A stretch of 64,000 nt of DNA from Lentisphaera profundi (GTDB taxonomy: Bacteria > Verrucomicrobiota > Lentisphaeria > Lentisphaerales > Lentisphaeraceae): positions 496,001 through 560,000 of the forward strand of contig NZ_CP117811.1 in assembly GCF_028728065.1 (NCBI RefSeq), read 5' to 3'. Made by a program: the position numbers and the translations under genes. Shown piece by piece: positions 21,273-30,733 of this stretch. The notes beneath the pieces were generated by a model. The model was given only the letters and a program-made list of their open reading frames with translations, did not search any database and was not told where the DNA came from. How positions within the stretch are numbered: the first letter of the stretch is position 1; every line of letters starts with the position of its first letter.

Positions 21273-24035
21273 ATGGGGATTTTTGATTTTTTACGCAAAA
21301 AAGAAACCTTAGTTAATGCTAGTCACTCACACCACTCAGTTGCTGAAAAAATGTCTGATGTGGAGTTTATTTTAGAAAGCCTCGCGAATGAAGAGGACGA
21401 AGTTACGGTCCGCAATGCGATTAACTCTTACACAGATAAAGAAACGCTTAAAAGTATTTCTGAGCAGTCCAGTGATGTGGCTAAAACAATAGCGAAACAG
21501 AGGCTCAAAGAACTCACTTTAGAAGATTTGATTAAAGGTCGCAGTAATGATTGTGATAGTAATTTTTTACAATCTTTGACTGATAAAGAAAGGTTAAAGC
21601 TCATTCGTGCTTGTCATGGCGAAGCGTGGGCAGAAGAATCCTTGTCTTTGATTACAAATCAAGATAATTTAAAACATGCTGCGTGTGTAGATAATGCGAA
21701 GCTAGGACGTTTGGCAGTAGAGCGTTTGAATGCAAAAACTGAACTTGAGTATGTGGCACAGCATTCCGTAATAGGCAATGTTCGGAATTATGCGAAGCGT
21801 CATTTGAGAGAGAAATTTCCAGAGAAAATTGAAGTCGTAGAAGATACCGTTGATCACAGTGCTCGTAAGGCTAAAAATATTATCAAGTCTTTACACGCGA
21901 TGGAAATGTTGGCGAAGTGGCAAGACTTAGAAGAAGAGTTCGAGATCAATTGCGTTAATTGGGAAAAACTAGAAGTTAGTGACGAAGAGCTCCTTAAACA
22001 ATTTGAGAAGTATCACCAAAGCTGTTCTAAAGGTTTAGAGGCATGGCGCTCAGAGAATGCCGTGAAGTTAGCAGAAGAAAAGGCTCAAGCCGATGGGGTT
22101 TCTCAGCGCGAAGTCTTAGTACTTAAAGTCTCTGAAGGCATAGAAACTTACGAAGCTTTAGAGTCAGTCCAGGAAGAATGGAAAGCGCTAGCCAACCTGA
22201 CAAATAGTGTATTAGATAAAGCTTGGTACAAGCAATGGACCGAGGCTTTTAAAAATGCAAAAATGATTTTGGATAAACAGGCAAAAGCTGAAGAAGATAA
22301 AGCTAATGCAGGGCAGAAAATAGAAGACCTCATGACCCAGCTCAAGGATTGGGTAGAAAGCAAAAAAGTTTTACCTTCTAAACTCCATCATCTTAAAGAA
22401 GATTGGAAAAAGATTGCGGCTTACGCAAGTCATGAAGCGGTAGAAGGCTACAATAAAGTATTGAGTGATTATCAGACTTATTGTGACCAAGCAGCTGAAG
22501 TGGAAACAGAGCAACGCACGCGTGTTGAAGAATTGCTCAAGCGAATTGAAGAAGTTGAAGAGGTGACAAAAGCGAATACCGATCGCGTCAAATCAGCACG
22601 CAAAGAAATTTTGGAACTCAGTAAAAATTTAAGTGATAAAAGAAAGATCTCTGATGCTTTACGCAAAGCAGAGGATAAGTACTTCAAACTCGTAGAAGAA
22701 TCACATGAGGGCGATGCCTTTTTGGAGATGGATAACGAAAGTAAGGTAGAAGACCTTTTTGATCAAGCACGTGGATGGTTGGCTTCTCCTGCCGATGGTA
22801 AACTCTTTAATAAATTGAAAGAATTCCGTAATCAGTGGCAGAGCTTACGTCCTTTGCCAAAAAGTCGTTTTGAGAAGATTAAAGCTGAATTTGAGACCTT
22901 AGCCGACGCGACTTTCGCAAAATGGAAAGAGTTCAATGAAGAAGAAGATAAGCGACGTGATGCCAATTTAGAAGTAAAGAAAAGCTTAATTGAAGAATTG
23001 GGTTCATCCTTACATGAGTGGTCGAATATGAGTGAGACCATGAAAAAAGTAAAAGACCTTCAGAAACGTTGGAAAGAGTCAGGCCCTGTCCGTCGTGATG
23101 TGGCGGATCAGATTTGGCAAGAATTTAATTCAAAGTCTCAAGCTTTTTATGATGAAGCTAATGCGGTCATGGTTAAGGCAGAAGAGACTAAAACACAACT
23201 CCTTGAACAAGCGAGTCAGTTGGCTGAGAATTTAGATAAAGCCACAAACGCCCGTCAAACGGTATTAGATTTACGTGATAAATGGAAGCAAGTAGGTTTT
23301 GCAGGTTATAAAGCAGAGAAAGCTTTATGGGATAAGTTTAACGTATCATGTAATGCGGTGTTTGAAGTCGTGAACGCTCAGAAAAACCGTTTGCATGAAG
23401 GACTTGATAAAGCAGATGCAGAACGCAAAGCATTTATTGATTTGGCTTTTGATTTATCCGCAAGTTTAAAGGAGAGTGAAGGAGTCCGTTCGGCAGAATC
23501 CTTCATGTACTACACACGTATAGCACTTTCGGATTTAAATCGCGGGCACCGCAAAGAAGATGATAAGCTTTATGCGATGATCGATGAAAAACTTGCAGAA
23601 TTCAAAGGTGAAAAATACGAAGAAGCTGATGATAAGTATGTGGACTTACTCCAAGCCTTGCTAGAAGGTACAGCAAGCTTCTCTACAGACCTAAGTGAAT
23701 TTAGTCCTGCAGACAAGCGAGTTAACCGTATTAATCGTGCATGTCAAGAAATGGAAAAACTTTCACGTCAGCCCGTGCAATACGAAGAAGATGCAGATTT
23801 TGATTTAAAAAATGCCATCAAAGGCCTCGCTTTTGCAATGACGATAAGTCATGAAGAGGAGGAGGATGTATTGCCTCCAGTAAATTCGAAACGTGCCAAG
23901 CAATTGCTATGGACGAATAGTTTACGTATTTTTGTTGAAATACAGGCAGAGTCAGATGAGAATAAGCAGAAGTATACCGAGCGCTTTGTGAAAGCCGTAA
24001 AGGTATTCCTCGACGCCTCTCATTACTCGAAATAA
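21273..24035 (+). CDS. Large DUF349-repeat protein
   Basis: The 920-residue protein is almost wholly helical and acidic. It contains repeated DUF349 units: a W in the first helix, then a pattern like LQKRWKESGPVRRDVADQIWQEF, seen clearly near residues 595-640 and 655-700, with weaker copies earlier (around WKKIAAYAS and WKALANLTN). There is no signal peptide. An in-frame TTG at 21267 exists, but ATG at 21273 has AGGA eight bases upstream and gives MGIFDFLRKK. DUF349 proteins have no settled function; a regulatory or scaffold role has been suggested. It probably formed one transcript with the alpha/beta hydrolase gene that starts 22 bases downstream and is now broken. Confidence 0.8.
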   Translation: MGIFDFLRKKETLVNASHSHHSVAEKMSDVEFILESLANEEDEVTVRNAINSYTDKETLKSISEQSSDVAKTIAKQRLKELTLEDLIKGRSNDCDSNFLQSLTDKERLKLIRACHGEAWAEESLSLITNQDNLKHAACVDNAKLGRLAVERLNAKTELEYVAQHSVIGNVRNYAKRHLREKFPEKIEVVEDTVDHSARKAKNIIKSLHAMEMLAKWQDLEEEFEINCVNWEKLEVSDEELLKQFEKYHQSCSKGLEAWRSENAVKLAEEKAQADGVSQREVLVLKVSEGIETYEALESVQEEWKALANLTNSVLDKAWYKQWTEAFKNAKMILDKQAKAEEDKANAGQKIEDLMTQLKDWVESKKVLPSKLHHLKEDWKKIAAYASHEAVEGYNKVLSDYQTYCDQAAEVETEQRTRVEELLKRIEEVEEVTKANTDRVKSARKEILELSKNLSDKRKISDALRKAEDKYFKLVEESHEGDAFLEMDNESKVEDLFDQARGWLASPADGKLFNKLKEFRNQWQSLRPLPKSRFEKIKAEFETLADATFAKWKEFNEEEDKRRDANLEVKKSLIEELGSSLHEWSNMSETMKKVKDLQKRWKESGPVRRDVADQIWQEFNSKSQAFYDEANAVMVKAEETKTQLLEQASQLAENLDKATNARQTVLDLRDKWKQVGFAGYKAEKALWDKFNVSCNAVFEVVNAQKNRLHEGLDKADAERKAFIDLAFDLSASLKESEGVRSAESFMYYTRIALSDLNRGHRKEDDKLYAMIDEKLAEFKGEKYEEADDKYVDLLQALLEGTASFSTDLSEFSPADKRVNRINRACQEMEKLSRQPVQYEEDADFDLKNAIKGLAFAMTISHEEEEDVLPPVNSKRAKQLLWTNSLRIFVEIQAESDENKQKYTERFVKAVKVFLDASHYSK

Positions 24036-24057
24036 ACGATTTAATAAGCATCCGACC

Positions 24058-24213
24058 ATGGTCTATTTATTGCCAGGTATGGGTGCCAATCGAGCAATGT
24101 ATGCGGAGTGGGATCAATCCGATGGGTACTGCTTTTTGGATTGGCCCAAATACTCTGGTGAAAGTAGTTTAGAAGATATAGCGACACAAATCATTACACG
24201 ATTAACCAGTTAA
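24058..24213 (+). pseudogene. Alpha/beta hydrolase, 5' part, cut by an IS element
   Basis: ATG at 24058 opens a frame that reads MVYLLPGMGANRAMY, the oxyanion-loop region of an alpha/beta hydrolase. After codon 46 the frame runs into the inverted repeat of the inserted element and stops at TAA 24211-24213. Removing the element and one copy of the 8-bp target duplication joins it in frame to the remnant at 25244. The rebuilt protein has 199 residues with a full triad. The disrupted product should be inactive. Confidence 0.85.
24189..24196 (+). repeat. Target site duplication, left copy
   Basis: AATCATTA directly abuts the left end of the insertion element. The same eight bases occur at 25236-25243 on the other side. 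Eight bases is the usual target duplication of the IS1595 family. Confidence 0.9.
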
Positions 24214-25235
24214 CGATGTATTAAGATATTTAACAGGTTTCTGTGATGTAGCCATAGCTTTAGATATTAAGCCAAAAAACATTTTCCTGAGGTCAAATCT
24301 TCTATTGAGCCTAAACTGTAAATCAGCAAGGTACCTGAAACCATATTTATCGAATTTTAAAGAGTGGAAAGTCCCCGAAATTGAGGTTTTGATGTTACTT
24401 AAAATTGTATTGACCCATTTAAAAGTACTTTCTATTTCTTCTTTTTTTGCTTTACTAGCAACTAAAACGCTATGATTACTTACTTCTTTTAAGGCACTGA
24501 AACCTCTAAGTCCATCTGAAATTGTATCACAGTTCTCCTCAAGATTATCTATAGCCCATTGTTTAATAACTTCATAAGAAAAACCCGATACAGGACTCAG
24601 TTTAACAAAAACTGGATTCCGATTTTCGTTAGTTTCTACGGCAGCTATAAATGGAGACTTATTTTCTGAACCTCTACCTCGTTTACCTTCTTCCAGTCGA
24701 CCGCCTAGGTAAGCATCGTCTATTTCAACCAAGCCTTTAAGTTTATACTTACTGTCCTGCTCATACATCATCTGCATAATTTTCTGCTTTATTAACCAAG
24801 CAGTTTTATAGTTCACATCAATGTGACGGTGTAATTCTAATGCTGAAACACTGTTCTTTGATTGACTTATTTGATGGAGAGCTAAGAACCATTTCTGGAG
24901 AGGAACTTTCGTTCGATGAAATAAAGTACCCGCTGTTAAGCGATGGTTTTTACGGCAGGCTTTACATTGAAAGATTGTGCGGCTTCCTGATTTATAGCGA
25001 TAATACTTATCACTATCGCATGTGTCACATTTAAAGCCATTAGGCCACTTACAGCTTTCCAGGTAAGCACTACATTGTTCTTCGGTTCCAAAAGTTTTGA
25101 TGAATTCTGGAAAGCTAACTCCAACTTGAAACTGAACTTTATTCTTAGGCATAATACATCTCCTTATTAGATGTAATTAATATGCTACTAAAAAATAGCT
25201 ATATCAAGTTTTACACTCTTAACTGGTTAATCGTG
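24197..25235 (-). mobile_element. IS1595-family insertion sequence, complete
   Basis: The element is 1039 bases long. Its ends are perfect 17-base inverted repeats: CACGATTAACCAGTTAA at 24197-24213 and the reverse complement at 25219-25235. It carries one intact transposase gene on the minus strand with a strong ribosome site. The repeats and target duplication have no mismatches, and the transposase frame is whole, so insertion is probably recent. The left repeat doubles as the last codons and stop of the transposase and, on the other strand, supplies the stop for the cut hydrolase gene. Confidence 0.93.
24202..25152 (-). CDS. IS1595-family transposase
   Basis: The 316-residue protein has an N-terminal zinc ribbon, C42-x2-C45 and C63-x2-C66, followed by the ISXO2-like DDE domain. 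The catalytic residues appear to be Asp145 (EIDDAYLGG), Asp203 (ISDGLRGF) and Asn248 (FKWVNTILSNIK), the D-D-N variant found in part of this family. GTFHSL follows as usual. Start ATG is preceded by AAGGAG. No frameshift or internal stop is seen, so it may be active. Confidence 0.93.
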   Translation of the reverse strand: MPKNKVQFQVGVSFPEFIKTFGTEEQCSAYLESCKWPNGFKCDTCDSDKYYRYKSGSRTIFQCKACRKNHRLTAGTLFHRTKVPLQKWFLALHQISQSKNSVSALELHRHIDVNYKTAWLIKQKIMQMMYEQDSKYKLKGLVEIDDAYLGGRLEEGKRGRGSENKSPFIAAVETNENRNPVFVKLSPVSGFSYEVIKQWAIDNLEENCDTISDGLRGFSALKEVSNHSVLVASKAKKEEIESTFKWVNTILSNIKTSISGTFHSLKFDKYGFRYLADLQFRLNRRFDLRKMFFGLISKAMATSQKPVKYLNTSLTG

Positions 25236-25243
25236 AATCATTA
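25236..25243 (+). repeat. Target site duplication, right copy
   Basis: AATCATTA, identical to 24189-24196, follows the right inverted repeat of the IS1595-family element. Confidence 0.9.
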
Positions 25244-25704
25244 TAGATAACAATATTCAATCACAGGATATTATAGGTGGTTCTTCCTTAGGCGGGATGG
25301 TCGCGATTGAAATCGATAAGATTCTCAATAACTCTCAAGTTATTTTGTTAGGGAGTGCGGTTGTTGCGGATGAAATTAATTCAGTCTTGTTGAAATTGAG
25401 TCTATTGACTGATTGTACGCCAATTAAATTCATTCAACTATTAACAGGAAAAAGCGATGTGAACCTATTAAAAATGTTCACTGAGAGTGATTCCCGTTTT
25501 ATTAAAGCTATGTGTAAAATAATAAAAGATTGGGGTGGCTTCCTTGGAGATAGAGATAATCTGCTACGCATTCACGGAAGTCGAGATTTAGTAATTACTT
25601 GTCCGAAGGATTGCCTCCGAATTGAAAAGGCGGGCCATTTAATTGCAATGACACATGCTTTAGAATGCCAAGCTCTGTTAAATCAGAGAATTATGATTTC
25701 CTAG
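25244..25704 (+). pseudogene. Alpha/beta hydrolase, 3' part, separated by the IS element
   Basis: Read in frame with the 5' part, this stretch supplies the nucleophile elbow GSSLG (Ser61 of the rebuilt protein), then a small lid region, the acid residue in IHGSRDLVI and the histidine in KAGHLIAM. All three triad residues are present, so the gene was functional before insertion. An ATG at 25309 could start a truncated protein, but it would lack the nucleophile and is unlikely to be active. Substrate unknown. Confidence 0.85.
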
Positions 25705-25776
25705 TAGCCTGTTGGACTTCTCTCCGTTCGACTAAGAAGCTGTTAAATTTACCTCATGTCAGATAAAAAATCGTCT

Positions 25777-27183
25777 TTATTCAGTAGGTGGGGCTTCGAC
25801 TTTGGGGTCAAATAAAGAGGGTGCCGAAGGATGGGCGATATGTCGAGCAGCAGCCGCTTCAAGTAAACTTTTGACTTCGGAAGCTTTTTCTTCCGCTAAG
25901 TTTTTTTCTTCTTTAGGATCGCTACTTAAATCAAAAAGTTGAATTGAAGCGGGGGTGAGTAAAGATTGTTTTTGGATGAGTTTATAGGAACCTTTACGAA
26001 TAGCTAGATACGCTTGGTCTTCCCAGTAGAGCTCTGTCTTAGGAAGAAAGAGGGGCTTACTTTCATTTTTTGCGACAGATAAAATACTAGTGAAGATACT
26101 TGTTTGACTACTCAAATCTTGATTGATATTTCCTGCTTTTAGGATTTTGGGCCAATGAGCAAGAAAGGGGACGAGTAGTCCGGCTTCGTAGTAATCACCG
26201 CGCATACCTCGTTTATCTCCTAGGGAATTGAAGAATTCTAGGTCGCGGCCTCCAGCATCTGAGGCAGTATTGGGGGAAGTGAAGATGAAGAGTGTATCCT
26301 TAAATATTTCATTGCTTTTAAGCTTGTCGATGATGTCACCTAAGTGACGATCAAGTTCTTGAAGAAGAGCGAGTTGATTGGCACGTGGTGCATAGAGAGG
26401 GGAAAATCCTTTTTGTCCAGAGTAAGGGATGTCTGGGATTCTACCAAGAAAATCAGCATAGTCTTCTTGCTTAGCATTAAGTCCAGGCTCTAAACCACTA
26501 TGGGCGTAATGTAGGAAAAATTTACTTTTATCATTTATTTGTTGGTCAATGAATTTAAGTGTGGCCTGATGTAAGATTTGAGGTGCATAGCTAGTGCCAC
26601 GAAATTGATTATACGAGATAGGCTTGTCAATATCAGTCCCCGGGATGAAAGTAAAATGCCGAGGGATATCGGGATTATTGAGCTCGATGAGTTCGTTTGC
26701 AAAATTAAGGCTTTTTGGGAAACGGAGAGATTGTTTTTTGTCGTCGTTTATTTGGCCGTAAAAGAGTTGAAAACCAAGTTTTTCAGGACTGTAATTCTCA
26801 TCGCCTTCATAAGGCCATGTGCCAATGAAAGTGGTAAGATATCCGAGTTTCGTCAATTCAGATGCTAAAAAAGGCGTGGCTTCTTGTGGAGTGGGCAAGG
26901 TTTTGTATTCACTGCGGATATTGGATATACCGCTATCTTGTCCCGTATACATGGAGTGAAATGCAACGTTACGACGAGCTGAGCTGGAGTAAAAAGAATT
27001 ATAGCGTGCCGATTCATTGATAAGCATTTTAAGATTAGGAAGTAGGATGCGATCTTGATCAAGATCGCCAGGTCCTAAATTCTCAGCCGTAAATAAAATG
27101 ATGGCTCGAGGCTCTTGGCCTCGAGTTAATGAAGCAAAACCAAAACAAAAGATTGCGAAAAGCGCAAAAGTGAATTTTTGCAT
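25777..27183 (-). CDS. Sulfatase-family protein with altered active-site residues
   Basis: The 468-residue protein starts at the ATG that begins a good signal peptide (QKFTFALFAIFCFGFASLTRG); an upstream in-frame start at 27225 would spoil it. Overall it follows the sulfatase/alkaline phosphatase fold: N-terminal strand AIILFTAENLG, the formylglycine region near residues 64-82, and the C-terminal subdomain YLAIRKGSYKLI ... LFDLSSDPKEEKNLAEE. Key residues differ. The metal-binding D-D is E34-N35, the C/S-x-P-x-R motif is at best S67-S-A-R-R, GKWH is replaced by GTWP, and the usual DNG is SPN. It may be a non-catalytic or divergent member. It is the last gene of the frr-cysS-purD operon, 14 bases after purD. 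Confidence 0.75.
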   Translation of the reverse strand: MQKFTFALFAIFCFGFASLTRGQEPRAIILFTAENLGPGDLDQDRILLPNLKMLINESARYNSFYSSSARRNVAFHSMYTGQDSGISNIRSEYKTLPTPQEATPFLASELTKLGYLTTFIGTWPYEGDENYSPEKLGFQLFYGQINDDKKQSLRFPKSLNFANELIELNNPDIPRHFTFIPGTDIDKPISYNQFRGTSYAPQILHQATLKFIDQQINDKSKFFLHYAHSGLEPGLNAKQEDYADFLGRIPDIPYSGQKGFSPLYAPRANQLALLQELDRHLGDIIDKLKSNEIFKDTLFIFTSPNTASDAGGRDLEFFNSLGDKRGMRGDYYEAGLLVPFLAHWPKILKAGNINQDLSSQTSIFTSILSVAKNESKPLFLPKTELYWEDQAYLAIRKGSYKLIQKQSLLTPASIQLFDLSSDPKEEKNLAEEKASEVKSLLEAAAARHIAHPSAPSLFDPKVEAPPTE

Positions 27184-27197
27184 TGGTCTTTGCCTTA

Positions 27198-28460
27198 TTA
27201 TTTTAAACGTTCGAGTGCGCGCCATGCAATGTCATTGCGATAGAAAGCATCTTGCCAGTTTATCTTTTTTGTAGCTTCATAGGCTTTGTCACGTGCACTT
27301 ACAATATCGGCTGCGCGAGCAGTGATGCCTAGAACGCGACCACCAGTATTAACGAGTTTGCCATCTTGAAGAGATGTTCCGGCATGGAAAACCATGGCGC
27401 CATTTTCTTCTGCAGCTTCAATGCCAGTAATTTCATGACCTTTTTCGTAGGAGGCAGGGTAGCCACCAGAAGCCATGACAACGCAAAGCGCTTGGTCATC
27501 AGAGAACTTCATGTCAACTTCGCTAAGTTTGCCTTGTGCAGTTTTGAGTAAAGCTTCTGCAAGGCTACTTTCCATACGAATGAGAACTGATTGAGTTTCG
27601 GGGTCACCAAAGCGAACGTTGAATTCAAGAACTTTAGGTCCTTGCTCATCAATCATGAGGCCGATGAAAACGATACCACGGAAATCAAGACCTTCTGCTT
27701 GAACACCTTTGAGGAATTTAGTTAAGATCTCATCTTTGATGTACTGTTCCATAGCGGCATCAACAACTGGAGCAGGAGAGTAAGTACCCATGCCGCCTGT
27801 GTTGGGTCCCTTGTCGCCTTCGTAAGCACGTTTGTGATCTTGTGCAGAAGCGACAAATTTAATTGTTTCGCAATCGAGGAAAGCAAAAATTGAGGCTTCT
27901 TCACCGATGAGACATTCTTCGATAACGACACGAGCGCCAGCAGAGCCAAAAGCACCATCGAAACAATCTTTGACTGCGGCAACGGCTTGATCCATTGAGT
28001 CGGCAACCGTCACACCTTTACCTGCGGCTAAACCGTCGGCTTTGATAACAATCGGAGCACCTTGTTTAGCCAAGTAGGCTAAGGCATCGGTTTCATTGTC
28101 AAAAGTACCGCTTGCAGCTGTAGGGATTTCGTACTTATCCATAAAGATGTTAGCGTAAGTTTTTGAGCCTTCGAGTTGAGCGGCATTTTTATCTGGGCCA
28201 AAGACAGTGAGTCCTTGATCACGGAAAATGTTGACGATACCCTCACACAGAGGAACTTCTGGGCCGACCATAGTGAGTGCAATGTCATTTTCTTTTGCGA
28301 ACTTAGCGAGTTCGTGATGATCTGAAATGCTGATGCATTCGACGTCTTTCATTCCAGGGTTACCTGGTGCGCAGTAAACTTGGCTGACTTCTGAGTCTTG
28401 ATTCAATTTCCACGCAATTGCGTGCTCGCGACCACCGCCGCCAATGATGAGAACTTTCAT
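27198..28460 (-). CDS. purD: Phosphoribosylamine-glycine ligase
   Basis: GARS joins glycine to phosphoribosylamine with ATP, the second step of purine synthesis. The 420-residue protein begins MKVLIIGGGGREHAIAWKL, has the PGNPGM loop, an ATP-grasp domain with IVIKADGLAAGKGVTVAD and GEEASIFAFLD, and the conserved HKRAYEGDKGPNTGGMGTYSPAP and EFNVRFGDPETQ segments. Length is normal. It is not fused to purM or purN and stands apart from other purine genes. It starts three bases after cysS ends, so it is translated from the frr-cysS-purD transcript. Confidence 0.97.
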   Translation of the reverse strand: MKVLIIGGGGREHAIAWKLNQDSEVSQVYCAPGNPGMKDVECISISDHHELAKFAKENDIALTMVGPEVPLCEGIVNIFRDQGLTVFGPDKNAAQLEGSKTYANIFMDKYEIPTAASGTFDNETDALAYLAKQGAPIVIKADGLAAGKGVTVADSMDQAVAAVKDCFDGAFGSAGARVVIEECLIGEEASIFAFLDCETIKFVASAQDHKRAYEGDKGPNTGGMGTYSPAPVVDAAMEQYIKDEILTKFLKGVQAEGLDFRGIVFIGLMIDEQGPKVLEFNVRFGDPETQSVLIRMESSLAEALLKTAQGKLSEVDMKFSDDQALCVVMASGGYPASYEKGHEITGIEAAEENGAMVFHAGTSLQDGKLVNTGGRVLGITARAADIVSARDKAYEATKKINWQDAFYRNDIAWRALERLK

Positions 28461-28463
28461 AAA

Positions 28464-29882
28464 TTATCCTTTTTTAACTTTTGGCCCAGTAGGTGAGTCT
28501 TCAATAACCCAGCCTTGAGCTTTTAATTGATCGCGTATTTCGTCTGAGCGGCCCCAGTTCTTGTCGGTGCGTGCTTGTTGGCGTTCTTCTGCGAGAGCCA
28601 ATATTTCTGCAGGGACGTCATTGCCAGTCTCGAAATTCATCACATCGAGAATACGGTTGAAGTACTTGAGTGTGTTGATTAAGGCCTCGTGATTGACAGT
28701 GTCATGGGAGTCGAGGACGCGGTTTCCTTCGCGAATAAAATCAAACATTTTACCAAGTGCGCCAGAAATATTGAGATCGTCATTGATCGTATCTAAAAAA
28801 TTATTTTGTGCCTTAGTACAGATTTCAGCAAGTTCAGGACTGAGTTCGCCATCGCTTTTATCATTGATACGTGCAATGAAATTTTGAAGGCGTGTAATAG
28901 CCGATCTCGCATTGCTTAAGCTTTCTGATTGTTCAGCGCCATTTTCAATAAGAAAATTAAGGCTTGCACGATAATGAGTGCTGATGAGCATATAGCGAAT
29001 TTCTGCTCCGCTCCAGCCTTTGTCAATCAGTTGGGGGAGGGTATAGAAATTGCCAAGAGACTTGGACATTTTGGCATTGTTGATACGTAAGTGAGCACAG
29101 TGCATCCAGTAGTTGACGAATTTACAGCCATTGGCAGCTTCACTTTGAGCGATTTCATCTTCGTGGTGCGGGAACATATTGTCAACGCCACCAGTGTGCA
29201 TATCAAAGTGATTACCAAGCGTAGCTTTTGCCATGGCGGAGCATTCGATATGCCAGCCTGGGCGACCCATGCCCCAAGGACTTTCCCATTTAACATCACC
29301 GTCAGCTTTGTCCCAAGCTTTCCAGAGTGCAAAGTCGGACACGGATTCTTTTTCGTACTCGTCAGTTTTGACTCGAGTTCCAGACATTTGGTTTTCGCGA
29401 TCGATTTTTGCGAGGCAACCATAATGCTCAAATTTGTCGATGGAGTAATAAACGCATTTATCATCGGCTACATAAGCATAATCTTTTTCGATAAGAGTCT
29501 CGATCATTTTGATCATATCGGGGATATGATCAGTTGCTGCTGGATAGTGCTCAGCAGGCTCGACGTTTAGAGTCTCTAAATCTTCAAAAAAAGCTTTTTT
29601 GTAGATAGCGGTGAAATCGTTAAGACTCATGCCCGCTTTTTGTGAATCGCGAATCGTTTTGTCATCGACATCAGTCAAGTTCATGACTTGAGTGACTTGA
29701 TAGTCGTTGAGTTTAAGTACGCGACGTAAAAGGTCTTCGAAGACATAAGCGCGGAAATTGCCTATGTGTGCGTAGTTATAAACGGTAGGACCGCAAGTAT
29801 ACAGTCGAACTTCACCCTCGTTAATAGGGGTGAAGACTTCTGACTCACGAGACATGGTATTAAGGAAGGTAAGTTTTCTCAT
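28464..29882 (-). CDS. cysS: Cysteinyl-tRNA synthetase
   Basis: A class I aminoacyl-tRNA synthetase charging tRNA-Cys. The HIGH motif appears as YAHIGNFRAY in TCGPTVYNYAHIGN, and the KMSKS motif as AKMSKSLGNF. Zinc ligands include Cys28 in TCGPTVYN, the cysteine in GWHIECSAM, and HHEDEIAQSEAANG. Length 472 residues is usual. It lies 13 bases after frr and 3 bases before purD in the same operon. Confidence 0.97.
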   Translation of the reverse strand: MRKLTFLNTMSRESEVFTPINEGEVRLYTCGPTVYNYAHIGNFRAYVFEDLLRRVLKLNDYQVTQVMNLTDVDDKTIRDSQKAGMSLNDFTAIYKKAFFEDLETLNVEPAEHYPAATDHIPDMIKMIETLIEKDYAYVADDKCVYYSIDKFEHYGCLAKIDRENQMSGTRVKTDEYEKESVSDFALWKAWDKADGDVKWESPWGMGRPGWHIECSAMAKATLGNHFDMHTGGVDNMFPHHEDEIAQSEAANGCKFVNYWMHCAHLRINNAKMSKSLGNFYTLPQLIDKGWSGAEIRYMLISTHYRASLNFLIENGAEQSESLSNARSAITRLQNFIARINDKSDGELSPELAEICTKAQNNFLDTINDDLNISGALGKMFDFIREGNRVLDSHDTVNHEALINTLKYFNRILDVMNFETGNDVPAEILALAEERQQARTDKNWGRSDEIRDQLKAQGWVIEDSPTGPKVKKG

Positions 29883-29895
29883 TATATAAAATGAC

Positions 29896-30462
29896 TTAAA
29901 CAGTCATTAATTCCTTCTCTTTAGCTGCGCTCATACTTCCGACTTCATCAATTTTTTTATTGGTGAGATCTTGGATATCTGATACGAGACCTTTTTGATG
30001 ATCTTCTGAAAGCTCGTTATCCTTAAGAGCTTTTTTGAGGTAGTCATTACCTTCGCGGCGGATATTGCGAATTTCAATTTTGTGGTTTTCGCCTTTGCCT
30101 TTGAGATCTTTTACCATGTCTTTACGACGTTCTTCAGTAAGTTCAGGGATAGGGAGGCGAATGAGTTGGCCGTCATTCATTGGAGTAATACCAATGTTGG
30201 CCATCATGATAGCTTTTTCAATATCGGGAAGAATAGTGGCATCATAGGGCTGGATAGCGATTGTACGCGCATCTGGTGTACTTATGCCTGCCGTCTCTTT
30301 TAGGCGCATTTTTGTGCCATAGGCATCGACCATAATATCTTGGACTAAAGCAGGAGTTGCTTTGCCCGTGCTATAAGCATCGAGTTGAGATTGGAAATGG
30401 GAAATAGCTTTGTTCATTTTAGCAGTGATATCTGCGACAACTGTAGTTACTGTAAATGCCAT
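29896..30462 (-). CDS. frr: Ribosome recycling factor
   Basis: RRF, together with EF-G, splits the post-termination ribosome. The 188-residue protein has the three-helix bundle and domain II pattern: ATPALVQDIMVDAYG, IAIQPYDATILPDIEKAI, IRLPIPELTEERRKDMVK and RNIRREGNDYLKK. Often frr follows pyrH and tsf; here it leads an operon with cysS and purD. The 270-base gap to the right should hold its promoter and that of the divergent cupin gene. Confidence 0.96.
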   Translation of the reverse strand: MAFTVTTVVADITAKMNKAISHFQSQLDAYSTGKATPALVQDIMVDAYGTKMRLKETAGISTPDARTIAIQPYDATILPDIEKAIMMANIGITPMNDGQLIRLPIPELTEERRKDMVKDLKGKGENHKIEIRNIRREGNDYLKKALKDNELSEDHQKGLVSDIQDLTNKKIDEVGSMSAAKEKELMTV

Positions 30463-30733
30463 GATGTGTACCTTGGAATTAATTTATAATTATAAGCACA
30501 GAATAGACTCCAAAAGTCCTTGTTTTCAATCGTAAATTAGCTTAGAGAAAGTCATAGTTTTTGTATCTCTAAAATATCACTTGTCTCAAATGGCTTTTTA
30601 CGATATAAATGAATCGCAATTTCTACTCAGATCAATCTAGATTTTTATTATATTAAGTATTCGAATAGATTTGCTTAGGATAAAGCTTTATTCTGAAAGA
30701 GATAACAATAGGCGCTTGAAATGAGGGGTAAGA

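Noticed and set aside
25309-25704. Separate small gene starting after the insertion element
   Set aside because: It is the 3' part of the split hydrolase; it joins in frame to the 5' part once the element and one target copy are removed.
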